From Falsiroseomonas bella (GTDB taxonomy: Bacteria > Pseudomonadota > Alphaproteobacteria > Acetobacterales > Acetobacteraceae), in contig NZ_QGNA01000001.1 of the NCBI RefSeq assembly GCF_003173615.1, forward strand, positions 1,488,001 to 1,552,000: 64,000 nt of DNA. Direction: 5' to 3'. This document shows, in pieces, positions 16,468 to 24,718 of the stretch. The stretch's first letter is position 1, and every line of letters begins with the position of its first letter. Both the position numbers and the translations under genes were made by a program. The notes below the pieces were generated by a model. That model saw only the letters and a program-made list of their open reading frames with translations. It was not told the origin of the DNA and searched no databases.

Positions 16468-16559
16468 GGGGCGTTCGCGCGTTCGCGCCGCTGAACGCGC
16501 ACGGGCCGCTCCGGATTTCTAAGCAATTGATTTTACAGGCTTTGACGCGCCGCGCGGCC

Positions 16560-16575
16560 TGGCACGTCTCTTGAA
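16560..16575 (+). promoter_or_regulatory. Degenerate sigma54-like -24/-12 element before mrpA
   Basis: TGGCACG-TCTC-TTGAA matches the sigma54 consensus (TGGCACG-N4-TTGCA) except that the -12 C is an A. The element would place transcription start only a couple of bases before the mrpA ATG at 16588. That is too short for a normal leader, so it is weak evidence by itself. It gains interest from the sigma54 activator in the same gene set. Confidence 0.25.
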
Positions 16576-16587
16576 AAGTGGGCAGCG

Positions 16588-18903
16588 ATGAGCATCGCCC
16601 CGTCCCTCGCGCTCGGCCTTCCGCTCGGCCTCGGCCTGGCAGGCGCCATTGCGGCCACCATGATGAAGCGCGGCGTGGCGCAGGCCGGCGCCGCCGTCGC
16701 CGCGCTGGCCTTCCTGCTCTACCTGCTCGCCGCGCCGGGCGTGACCGAGACCACCGACCTGCGGTTCGGCTTCTGGTCCGTCCCCTCCCTCGGCGTGGTC
16801 GGCGGGCTGCGCCTGGACGGCCTTTCGTTGGTCTTCGTGCTGCTCATCACCGGCATCGGCGCGCTCGTTCTGCTCTATGCCAGCCGCTATTTGAAGGGCG
16901 ATACGCGCCTGCCGCGCCTGGTCACGCTGCTGTTGATCTTCATGGTCGCGATGCTCGGCGCCGTCACGGCGGACGACGTCGTCACGCTCTTCGTCTTCTG
17001 GGAGCTGACGAGCCTCGCCTCCTTCTTCCTTGTGGCCTACGACCATGAGAAGCCCGGCGCGCGGAAGGCGGCTCTGCAGGCGCTGCTGGTCACCGGCGGC
17101 GGCGGGCTGGCGCTGCTCGCCGGCCTGATCCTGGTGGCGATGGCCGCCGGCACCACCAGCCTCTCCGGCATCATCGCGGCGCGGGAAGCGGTGCTGGCGC
17201 ATCCCGCCGCCATCCCCGCGATGCTGCTGGTCGTGCTCGGCTGCTTCACCAAGTCGGCGCAGTTCCCCTTCCAGTTCTGGCTGCCGAACGCGATGGCGGC
17301 GCCCACGCCGGTCAGCGCCTATCTGCACTCCGCCACCATGGTGAAGCTCGGCATCTACCTGCTGGCGCGGCTCAATCCGGTCTATCAGCACGAGGCGTTC
17401 TGGCAGGAACTGCTGACCACGGCCGGCCTGCTCACCACCGCCGTGGGCGCGATCTACGCGCTGCGCGAGAGCGACCTGAAGCGCGTGCTGGCCTGGACCA
17501 CCGTCACCGCGCTCGGCTCGCTCACCATGCTGATCGGCCTGGCGCCCGCGCTCTCGGCCACGGCTGCGGTCACTTTCCTGCTGGTGCATGCGCTCTACAA
17601 GGCGGCGCTGTTCCTGGTCGCCGGCATCGTGGACCACGAGACCGGCACGCGCGATGCCGCCGCGCTCGGCGGGCTGCGCCGCGCCATGCCGCTGACGGCG
17701 CTCGCGGCCGTGCTCGCCGCGCTCTCTATGGCGGGGCTGCCGCCCTTCGTCGGCTTCGTGGCGAAGGAGATCATCTACGAGGCGAAGCTCGCCACCGGCG
17801 GTGCGGCGGGGCTGTTCGCCAGCATCGGCTTCCTGGTCAACGCCGCGATGGTCGCCATCGCCGGGCTGCTTTCCTGGCGGCTCTTCTTCGGCCCGCTGCG
17901 CCCGACGCCGGCGACGCCGCATGATCCGCCGAAATCCATGCTGGCCGGCCCGATCCTGCTGGCCGGGCTCGGCCTGCTGGCCGGCGCAGCACCCTCCCTT
18001 GTCGGCGCGTGGCTGGTGGATGGCGCGGTCGCCGCGATGCTCGGCGCGCCGGCGGCGGTGCCGCTCAAACTGTGGCACGGCTTCACGCCCGTGCTGGCGC
18101 TGAGCGCGGCGACCATCGCGCTCGGCCTGCTGCTGCTGCTCGCCTGGGGGCGCCTGATGCCGCGGCTGCGCCGCGCATCTGCCTTCGACCGCTTCGACAC
18201 CGCGCGCCTCTATGACCGCGCGCTGGCAGGGCTCGTCGCCTGGGCCGAGGGCACGACGCGGCTGGTGCAGCATGGCAGCCTGCGCGGCTACATGCAGGTG
18301 CTTCTGCTGGTTGCCGCGCTCGGCCCGCTGGCCGTGCTGGTCGCGCGCGGCGGGCTCGACCTGCCGGAGGCCGCGCCGCTTGATTTCCGCGCCCTGGCAT
18401 TCCTGCCGATCGCGCTCGGCGCCATCGCGGCGGCGGTCGCCCGCGGCACCCTGGCCGCGGTGATGGCGACCGGCTTGGTCGGCTTCGGCACGGCGCTGGT
18501 CTTCCTGACGTTCGGCGCGCCGGACGTGGCGCTGACGCAGTTCACCGTGGAGGTGCTGCTGATCGTCATCCTCGCGACGGTGCTGATCCGCCTGCCGGTG
18601 CGTGCGCGCGATGTCCGCACGGGGCGCCAGCGCACCGTGGATGCCGCGGTGGCGGGCGCGCTCGGTCTCTCGGTCGCGCTGGTGCTGCTCGCCGTCCTGG
18701 CCGCGCCCTTCGATCCGCGCCTCGGCGAATGGTTCGGCGCGGAGAGCGTGCCCGGCGGCCACGGCCGCAACGTGGTGAACGTGATCCTGGTGGATTTCCG
18801 CGCGCTGGACACGCTCGGCGAGATCGCGGTGCTCGCCATCGCCGCCTTCTCGGTGATCGCGCTGCTGCGGGCTTCCGGCCGCGGCGCCCGGGTGGGGAGC
18901 TGA
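16588..18903 (+). CDS. mrpA: Mrp-type Na+/H+ antiporter subunit A
   Basis: A 771-residue polytopic membrane protein homologous to the NuoL/ND5 proton-pumping subunit and the largest subunit of the Mrp (Mnh/Pha) cation/proton antiporter. Family motifs are FFLVAYDHEKPGARKAALQA, SAQFPFQFWLPNAMAAPTPV, SAYLHSATMVKLGIY and HALYKAALFLVAGIVDHE. The C-terminal DUF4040/MrpB-like region (FLTFGAPDVALTQFTVEVL) is followed by GRNVVNVILVDFRALDTLGE. It heads a seven-gene operon in canonical A-B-C-D-E-F-G order with overlaps or short gaps throughout. The length is that of a separate MrpA, not the longer MrpAB fusion seen in some rhizobia. Confidence 0.95.
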   Translation: MSIAPSLALGLPLGLGLAGAIAATMMKRGVAQAGAAVAALAFLLYLLAAPGVTETTDLRFGFWSVPSLGVVGGLRLDGLSLVFVLLITGIGALVLLYASRYLKGDTRLPRLVTLLLIFMVAMLGAVTADDVVTLFVFWELTSLASFFLVAYDHEKPGARKAALQALLVTGGGGLALLAGLILVAMAAGTTSLSGIIAAREAVLAHPAAIPAMLLVVLGCFTKSAQFPFQFWLPNAMAAPTPVSAYLHSATMVKLGIYLLARLNPVYQHEAFWQELLTTAGLLTTAVGAIYALRESDLKRVLAWTTVTALGSLTMLIGLAPALSATAAVTFLLVHALYKAALFLVAGIVDHETGTRDAAALGGLRRAMPLTALAAVLAALSMAGLPPFVGFVAKEIIYEAKLATGGAAGLFASIGFLVNAAMVAIAGLLSWRLFFGPLRPTPATPHDPPKSMLAGPILLAGLGLLAGAAPSLVGAWLVDGAVAAMLGAPAAVPLKLWHGFTPVLALSAATIALGLLLLLAWGRLMPRLRRASAFDRFDTARLYDRALAGLVAWAEGTTRLVQHGSLRGYMQVLLLVAALGPLAVLVARGGLDLPEAAPLDFRALAFLPIALGAIAAAVARGTLAAVMATGLVGFGTALVFLTFGAPDVALTQFTVEVLLIVILATVLIRLPVRARDVRTGRQRTVDAAVAGALGLSVALVLLAVLAAPFDPRLGEWFGAESVPGGHGRNVVNVILVDFRALDTLGEIAVLAIAAFSVIALLRASGRGARVGS

Positions 18904-18906
18904 GTC

Positions 18907-19323
18907 ATGGACGCATCGTTGATCCTCCGCGTCTCCGCGCCGCTGCTGCTCTGGGTGCCGGCAATCGTCTCGCTCTACCTGCTGATCCGCGGCCACAACG
19001 AGCCGGGCGGCGGCTTCGTGGGCGGGCTTGTGGCTTCGGCAGGGCTCGTCTTCTTCGTCATCTCGCGCGGGCGGCAGGCGGCGCTGCGCGTCATGCGCGT
19101 GCCGCCGGCCGGCTGGTGCGGCATCGGCCTGCTGCTCGCGGCGGGCAGCGGCCTGCTGGCCTGGATCGATCCCGCCGCGGGCTACCTGACGCATCGCTGG
19201 TGGTTCCCGGACGTCGGCTTCAAGGTGCCGCTCGGCACCGCGCTGCTCTTCGATGTCGGCGTGTACCTCACCGTGATCGGCACGATCACGGCGATGGTCT
19301 TCGCCCTGGTGGACGAGGACTGA
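18907..19323 (+). CDS. mrpB: Mrp antiporter subunit B
   Basis: A 138-residue membrane protein with four hydrophobic segments. It carries the MrpB signature RGHNEPGGGFVGGLV after the first helix and ends with IGTITAMVFALVDED. It starts three bases after mrpA, with GGGGAG upstream of the ATG. It is part of the membrane core of the hetero-oligomeric antiporter. Confidence 0.95.
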   Translation: MDASLILRVSAPLLLWVPAIVSLYLLIRGHNEPGGGFVGGLVASAGLVFFVISRGRQAALRVMRVPPAGWCGIGLLLAAGSGLLAWIDPAAGYLTHRWWFPDVGFKVPLGTALLFDVGVYLTVIGTITAMVFALVDED

Positions 19324-19327
19324 GCCG

Positions 19328-19771
19328 ATGGAAATCGCCCTTCCCCTCGCCATTGGCGTGCTCGTCGCCGCGGCCGCCTATCTGCTGATGGCGCGCGACC
19401 TGCCGCGCGGGCTGCTCGGCTTCGTGCTGCTCGGCACCGCCGCCAACCTGACCATCTTCGCCGCCGGCCGCATCGGCACGATGACGCCGCCGCTCGTTGC
19501 ACCCGGTGCGCAGGCGCTGGAGGCCGGGGCGGCCAACCCGCTGCCGCAGGCGCTGGTGCTGACCGCCATCGTCATCGGCTTCGGCCTCGCTTCCTTCGCG
19601 CTGGTGCTGCTGCGTCGCGCCCATGCCGAATTCGGCAGCGTGATGTCCGAGGACATGCAGGAAGCCGAGCCGCCCCTCGCCGCCGCGCCGCCCGCCGAGC
19701 CGGCGCCGACGCCCCCGCCCGCGCGCCCGCGACCTGTGCCGGCCCCCGCCGCGCTGCGGGAGGTTGTGTGA
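19328..19771 (+). CDS. mrpC: Mrp antiporter subunit C (NuoK-like) with proline-rich tail
   Basis: A 147-residue subunit homologous to NuoK. Three membrane helices occupy roughly the first 100 residues, including GLLGFVLLGTAANLTIFAAG and ALVLTAIVIGFGLASFALVLL. A tail of about 40 residues rich in Pro and Ala (EPAPTPPPARPRPVPAPAA) follows, longer than usual, and is probably a disordered cytoplasmic extension. A GAGGA ribosome-binding site precedes the ATG. The stop overlaps the mrpD start. Confidence 0.93.
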   Translation: MEIALPLAIGVLVAAAAYLLMARDLPRGLLGFVLLGTAANLTIFAAGRIGTMTPPLVAPGAQALEAGAANPLPQALVLTAIVIGFGLASFALVLLRRAHAEFGSVMSEDMQEAEPPLAAAPPAEPAPTPPPARPRPVPAPAALREVV

Positions 19772-21309
19772 TGCGCCAGATCCTTCTCGTCGCGCCGATC
19801 CTGATCCCGCTTGCCGCCTGTGCGATCACCGCGCTGCTGTGGCAGCGGCCGGAGGTGCAGCGTCGCATCGGCGTCGCCGCCGCCGCGCTGCTGTTCCTCT
19901 CCACCCTCGCCCTGCTGGCGGAGGTGGTGACGGGCGGCATGGTCGTCGGGCAGATGGGCAACTGGCCGGCGCCCTTCGGCATCACGCTGGTCGTGGATCC
20001 GCTCTCCGCCGCCATGCTGGTGATCACCGGGCTGATGGCCCTGGCAGTGGCCGTATACGCCATGGGCCCGGGCGCGGCGGAGCGCGACCGCGCCGGCTTC
20101 CAGCCGCTGTTCCACGCGCTGGTCATGGGTGTGGCGGGCGCCTTCTCCACCGGCGATCTGTTCAACCTCTATGTCTGGTTCGAGGTGATGCTCATCGCCT
20201 CCTTCGGCCTGCTCGTGCTGGACCGCACGCGCGAGCAGCTGGATGGCGGGCTGCGCTACGTGATGCTGAACCTGGTCGGCACCACCTTCTTCCTGCTGGC
20301 GGTCGGGCTGGTCTACGGGCTGACCGGCACGCTGAACCTGGCGGACCTCGCGCGCGTCGCGCCGCAGGTGGAGAACCAGGGCGCGCTGGCCGCGGCAGCG
20401 GTGCTGCTGCTGATCTCCTTCGGCGCCAAGGCCGCGGTCTTCCCGCTGTTCAACTGGCTGCCCGCCGCCTACCACACCGCGTCCATGCCGGTGGCGGCGA
20501 TCTTCGCCGCGCTGCTGACGAAGGTCGGCGTCTACGCGATCATCCGCGTCTTCACGCTGGTCTTCGCGCATGACCAGGCGCTGTTCGGCCCGATCATCGG
20601 CGTGGTCGCGATGCTGACGATGGTGGTCGGCGTACTCGGCGCCGCGGCGCATTACGACGTGCGGCGCATCCTGAGTTTCCACATCATCAGCCAGATCGGC
20701 TATATGCTGGTCGGCGTCGCGCTGATGACGCCGCTCGCGCTCGCCGGCGCGGTGCTCTACATCGTCCACCACATCGTGGTGAAGGCGAACCTGTTCCTGG
20801 TCGCCGGCGCGATGCAGAAGGTCGGCGGCTCCTTCGCGCTGGCGAAGCTCGGCGGGCTCTGGGCCACGCGCCCGCTGCTCGGCCTGATGTTCCTGATCCC
20901 CGCGCTCTCGCTCGCCGGCATCCCGCCGCTCTCCGGCTTCTGGGGCAAGCTCGTCGTCATCCGCTCCGGCTTCGAGGCGGAGGCCTGGCTGCTCGCCTCC
21001 GTCGCGCTCGCGGTCGGACTGCTGACGCTCTACTCCATGGTGAAGATCTGGAACGAGGCCTTCTGGAAGGCCGCGCCGGCCGAGGCCGCTGCGCACCAGC
21101 CGGCGCCGGGCGAGTGGGGCCGCATGCAGCGCTTCGCCACCTTCGCGCCTATCGTCGCGCTCTGCGCCGTCACGCTGACGATCGGCCTCTGGACCGAGCC
21201 CTTCGCCGCCTTTTCGCTCGCCGCGGCCGAGGCGCTGCTGGACCGCGAGGCCTATATCGCCGCGGTGCTCGGCACCGCGCCGGTCCAGCTTGCGGAGGCC
21301 GTGCGATGA
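19771..21309 (+). CDS. mrpD: Mrp antiporter subunit D (NuoN/M-like)
   Basis: A 512-residue proton-translocating subunit of the NuoM/NuoN type. Characteristic segments are FNLYVWFEVMLIASFGLLVL, FGAKAAVFPLFNWLPAAYHT, the cation-channel lysine region FHIISQIGYMLVGVAL, and VKANLFLVAGAM. ATG at 19771 shares one base with the mrpC stop; a GTG one codon earlier is in frame. Its stop overlaps mrpE. Confidence 0.95.
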   Translation: MRQILLVAPILIPLAACAITALLWQRPEVQRRIGVAAAALLFLSTLALLAEVVTGGMVVGQMGNWPAPFGITLVVDPLSAAMLVITGLMALAVAVYAMGPGAAERDRAGFQPLFHALVMGVAGAFSTGDLFNLYVWFEVMLIASFGLLVLDRTREQLDGGLRYVMLNLVGTTFFLLAVGLVYGLTGTLNLADLARVAPQVENQGALAAAAVLLLISFGAKAAVFPLFNWLPAAYHTASMPVAAIFAALLTKVGVYAIIRVFTLVFAHDQALFGPIIGVVAMLTMVVGVLGAAAHYDVRRILSFHIISQIGYMLVGVALMTPLALAGAVLYIVHHIVVKANLFLVAGAMQKVGGSFALAKLGGLWATRPLLGLMFLIPALSLAGIPPLSGFWGKLVVIRSGFEAEAWLLASVALAVGLLTLYSMVKIWNEAFWKAAPAEAAAHQPAPGEWGRMQRFATFAPIVALCAVTLTIGLWTEPFAAFSLAAAEALLDREAYIAAVLGTAPVQLAEAVR

Positions 21310-21632
21310 GACGCGCCTTCGCCTGGCTGCGTGTGGCGGCCACCTTCGTCGTGGAGCTCGCCAAATCCACCTGGGCGACGATCCGCGCCGTGCTGGGCCC
21401 GACCGAGCGGCTGCGCCCGGCGATCCTGGCGGTGCCGCTCGATGTCCGATCGCCGGCGGGGACCGTGCTCTTCGCCGACATGGTCACGCTGACGCCCGGC
21501 ACCACCAGCCTCGACGTCTCGCCGGATGGACGCACGCTCTACGTCCATGTGCTGCACGCGCCCGACCATGCGGAGGCGATCGACGGCATGAAATCCACCC
21601 TCGAGGCCCGCGCGCGGGAGGTGCTGCCATGA
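21306..21632 (+). CDS. mrpE: Mrp antiporter subunit E
   Basis: A 108-residue subunit with an N-terminal membrane region (AWLRVAATFVVELAKSTW) and a small soluble domain containing VTLTPGTTSLDVSPDGRTLYVHVL, the diagnostic stretch of MrpE. It overlaps its neighbours by four bases on both sides. It is shorter at the N-terminus than many MrpE proteins and lacks one of the usual first helices. Confidence 0.93.
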   Translation: MRRAFAWLRVAATFVVELAKSTWATIRAVLGPTERLRPAILAVPLDVRSPAGTVLFADMVTLTPGTTSLDVSPDGRTLYVHVLHAPDHAEAIDGMKSTLEARAREVLP

Positions 21633-21925
21633 GCGAGCTCGTCATCCTGGCGGCCAAGGCGGCTGCGCTGATCGTGGCGCTCGGCCTGGTGCCGGTGGCG
21701 TGGCGCCTGATCACCGGCCCGTCCTCGGCGGATCGCGCGATCGCGACCGACATGCTCGGCCTGATCGGCGTGTGCCTCGCCGCGCTGACCGCGCTGGTTG
21801 CGGGCCATGCCGCCTTCCTCGACATCGCGCTCGGGATCGCGCTGGTCGGCTTCCTCGCCGCAGTCGCCTTCGCGCGCCTGCTCGAGCGCGCCAGCGTGAA
21901 GCCCGCGACGGAGCCCGCGGAATGA
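21629..21925 (+). CDS. mrpF: Mrp antiporter subunit F
   Basis: A 98-residue membrane protein with three helices and the family motif RLITGPSSADRAIATDML between the first and second. FLDIALGIALVGFLAAVAFAR forms the third. It overlaps mrpE and mrpG by ATGA junctions. Confidence 0.95.
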   Translation: MSELVILAAKAAALIVALGLVPVAWRLITGPSSADRAIATDMLGLIGVCLAALTALVAGHAAFLDIALGIALVGFLAAVAFARLLERASVKPATEPAE

Positions 21926-23235
21926 GCGACCTCATCGAGATCCTCGCCGCCTTCCTGCTGATCGCCGGCGCGTCCGTCGTGGCGCTTGCGGCGCTCGGCG
22001 TCGCGCGCCTGCCGGATCCGTTCAGCCGAATGCATGCGGCGGCGAAAGCGGGCGTGGGCGGGGCGGGGCTGCTGCTGCTCGGCGCCGGCCTCGCGCTCGG
22101 CACGCCGGGCGCGATCCTGACCGCGATCGCCGCCGTCGCCTTCCTCGTGCTGACCGCGCCCATCGCCTCCCACGCGCTGGGCCGTGCCGCCTATGTCGCC
22201 GGCGCGCCGCTTGGCGCCGCCTCGGTCGCCGACGCGCTCGCCGGCGTTCTCGACCGCGGCGTCTTCGACATCGACCCCGCCCGCACGGCGCGGCGTCGCC
22301 CCCTCCCGCGTGACCTCCTGCCGAAGGACAACGCCATGACCGCGATCCCGGAGTTCCGCCGGGCGGCCGATCCGGCCAGCCGCGGCGCGCCCGCCGCCGA
22401 TGCCGCGGCGATCCGCCGCATCCTCTGCTGCCTCGTCGGCGGCGCCGCCCAGCGCGAGGCCACCGAGGCCGCGCTGGAGATGGCGCGCGGCACCGGCGCG
22501 CAGCTCACCGGCCTCTCCGGCGCGGGGCTGGAGCCGCGCGCCTGGCGCGGCCCGCTGCCGGTCGGCGGCGCCTTCTGGTCCAGCTGGCTCGCTTCCAGCA
22601 GCCGCGCCCGCATCCGGCAGAGCTGCGCCGCCGCGCTGGACGAGTTCCAGTCCCTCGCGGCCGGATCGCCGGATCTCGACATCGTCGCCCGCCATGAGGA
22701 GACGGAGGCCAGCGCGCTGGCCCGCCTGCTCGCCGGGCAGGACCTGGTGGTGCTGCCCGCCGGCGCCGGCCCGCATGGCGCTGAGGCCGAGCCGGGCATG
22801 GAGATCGCGGCCTCTCTCGCGCGGGCGCGCGTCGCGCCGGTGCTGCGCGTGGCGCGGCGGCCGGGGGATGTTCGCGCGGTGCTGCTGCTGGTCGGCAGCT
22901 CTCCTGCCTGCGGCGCGCTCGCGGCCGGGCTGCTGCGCACCGGCCTCTGGCAGGGCGCGCCGGTCGCCATCCTGCCGGTCGGCGATGATCGGCCGGGCGT
23001 CGCCGAGATGGTGTCCGCTCAGGCGGAACTGCTGCGCGCGCATGGTCGCAAGGTGACCGTGCTCGCCTCGCTCGACCTCGACTTCGAGCAGGAGGAGCTG
23101 CGCCGCCTGCTCTCCCGCTACGACGGGGCGGTGATGTCACGTCTGTCGAACCGGCATGGCGGGTTCTTCGACAGCATCCGCAACTGCGCCTTCGAGACCA
23201 CGGCCGACACGGTGCCCGTCATCCTCTTGCCGTGA
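21922..23235 (+). CDS. mrpG: Mrp subunit G fused to a universal-stress-protein-like domain
   Basis: A 437-residue uninterrupted frame. Residues 1-about 105 are MrpG: three helices with the motif ALGVARLPDPFSRMHAAAKA and FLVLTAPIASHALGRAA. A linker of about 35 residues follows. Residues from about 139 on form a soluble alpha/beta domain pair resembling tandem UspA folds (RRILCCLVGGAAQREATEA, QDLVVLPAGAGPHG, AVLLLVGSSPACGALA, TVPVILLP). An internal ATG at codon 139 (22336) has AAGGA seven bases upstream, so a free USP-like protein might also be made. The canonical UspA nucleotide motif is not clearly retained. No stop separates the two parts. The sensor kinase follows after 52 bases. Confidence 0.85.
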   Translation: MSDLIEILAAFLLIAGASVVALAALGVARLPDPFSRMHAAAKAGVGGAGLLLLGAGLALGTPGAILTAIAAVAFLVLTAPIASHALGRAAYVAGAPLGAASVADALAGVLDRGVFDIDPARTARRRPLPRDLLPKDNAMTAIPEFRRAADPASRGAPAADAAAIRRILCCLVGGAAQREATEAALEMARGTGAQLTGLSGAGLEPRAWRGPLPVGGAFWSSWLASSSRARIRQSCAAALDEFQSLAAGSPDLDIVARHEETEASALARLLAGQDLVVLPAGAGPHGAEAEPGMEIAASLARARVAPVLRVARRPGDVRAVLLLVGSSPACGALAAGLLRTGLWQGAPVAILPVGDDRPGVAEMVSAQAELLRAHGRKVTVLASLDLDFEQEELRRLLSRYDGAVMSRLSNRHGGFFDSIRNCAFETTADTVPVILLP

Positions 23236-23287
23236 GGCGGGGCGGCCGGTAGGGGCGCGGGGAAGCGCGACCCCATATGAGCCGGCG

Positions 23288-24718
23288 ATGACTGCCGACC
23301 GCCCACTTCCCGAAGGCGCCTCGCGCCGGCCCGCCATGCTGCCGCCCGCGCTGCGCCTGCCCGCGGCGGCGGGCGCGCTGGTGTTTGCGGTGGCGGTGGG
23401 CACCACCCAGGTCGCGCTGCTGGTGACGAACCGGCAGGCCGACCAGCAGCTGGAACAGCTCGGCAAGGTCTATCTGGACGGCATCGCCGCCAGCGTGCGC
23501 GCCGGGCTGGAGGCAGGGGACGGCGCCTATGTCGCCGATCGCTTCGCCCGAGCCTTCACCGAGCAGCGCGGCGTCGCGGAGCGCGGCCTCTTTGCCTTCG
23601 GGCCGGACGGCACGCTGCTCGCCCGCCATGGCGATCCCGCACTGCCGGAAGCGGTGGCGGCCGGCCTGCCCGAGAATGGCTGGCGGATGGACGAGGAGGC
23701 AGGCACCGCCTGGGCCGCGCGGCGCGTGGACGGCGCGGGCCGCATCGTCGCCGCGCTCGACATCGGGCCTTTGCTCGAATCGCGCAGCCGCCTCTCCTGG
23801 ACCATCGTGCTGGTGGATCTTGCGCTGGCCGGAATCTTCGCCGCGCTGACCTGGCTCGTGCTCGGCCGGGTGGGGCGCCCGCTCCGGGCGCTTGTCGCCG
23901 CGCTGTCGGAGGGCGCGCGGCGTGCGCCGGCGCCGCTCTCGGACGTGGTGGTGGCACAGGCCGATGCGCGCAGCGCCGCGGTGCTCCGCGCCTACAATCA
24001 CATGGTGGACGGCGTGAGGGAGCGCGAGCGGCTGGCCAACGAGCTGGCGGACCGGGAACAGGCCGCGGCGCTCGGGCGGCTTGCGGCCACCGTCGCGCAT
24101 GAGGTGCGCAACCCGCTCGGCGGGCTGTCCACCGCCGTCTCCACCCTGCGTCGCTTCGGCGACGACCCCACGGTGCGGGAGGAGGCGCTGGGCTTCCTCG
24201 ACCGCGGCATCGGCGCCCTGGACCGCATCGTGACGAGCACGCTGAACCTCTATCGCCCGGAGGACGACCGGCGCCTGACGCGCACCGACCTCGAGGATCT
24301 GGCGCAGCTGGTGCGCCCGGCGGCGGCGCGTGGCGGCGTCGGGCTCGATGTCGCGCTGGACCTGCCGGGGGGCGAGATCGGCGTCGGCGCCGGCGGCGTG
24401 CGACAGGTGCTGCTGAACCTGCTGCTGAACGCCTGCGAGGCGACGCCGCGCGGCGGCGCGGTCGGGTTCCGCGCATGGCTCGAAGCGGACGCGCTGGCCT
24501 GCGAGATCGCCGATGCTGGCCCGGGCCTCGGCGCCGCGGAAGCCGCGCGGCTGGCCGGGCAGGGGGAGGCGCCGCAGGGCTCGCGCCGGCTTGGCCTCGG
24601 CGTGGTGGTCGGGCTGCTCGGCAACCTCGATGCGCGGGCCTCGGTCGCGGAGCGGCCGGGCGGCGGCACGCTGATCCGGCTCTCCATTCCCCTGACATCG
24701 GCGGGCGCCCCGGCATGA
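23288..24718 (+). CDS. Sensor histidine kinase linked to the Mrp operon
   Basis: A 476-residue membrane kinase. Two transmembrane helices, at about 24-46 and 172-193, flank a periplasmic sensing domain of about 125 residues. A HAMP-like region and a HisKA domain follow, with phospho-acceptor His271 in VAHEVRNPLGG. The ATPase domain has the N-box NLLLNACEAT (Asn381) and ADAGPGLG. This is the NtrB/AtoS-like arrangement that partners sigma54 response regulators. The next gene overlaps by ATGA. It presumably senses an envelope or ionic signal related to the antiporter (inference). Confidence 0.93.
   Translation: MTADRPLPEGASRRPAMLPPALRLPAAAGALVFAVAVGTTQVALLVTNRQADQQLEQLGKVYLDGIAASVRAGLEAGDGAYVADRFARAFTEQRGVAERGLFAFGPDGTLLARHGDPALPEAVAAGLPENGWRMDEEAGTAWAARRVDGAGRIVAALDIGPLLESRSRLSWTIVLVDLALAGIFAALTWLVLGRVGRPLRALVAALSEGARRAPAPLSDVVVAQADARSAAVLRAYNHMVDGVRERERLANELADREQAAALGRLAATVAHEVRNPLGGLSTAVSTLRRFGDDPTVREEALGFLDRGIGALDRIVTSTLNLYRPEDDRRLTRTDLEDLAQLVRPAAARGGVGLDVALDLPGGEIGVGAGGVRQVLLNLLLNACEATPRGGAVGFRAWLEADALACEIADAGPGLGAAEAARLAGQGEAPQGSRRLGLGVVVGLLGNLDARASVAERPGGGTLIRLSIPLTSAGAPA

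Noticed and set aside
16519-19353. A 944-codon open frame on the minus strand opposite mrpA and mrpB
   Set aside because: It is the mirror frame of high-GC coding DNA, rich in Arg, Gln, His and Ala without domain structure, while the plus strand encodes clear Mrp subunits.
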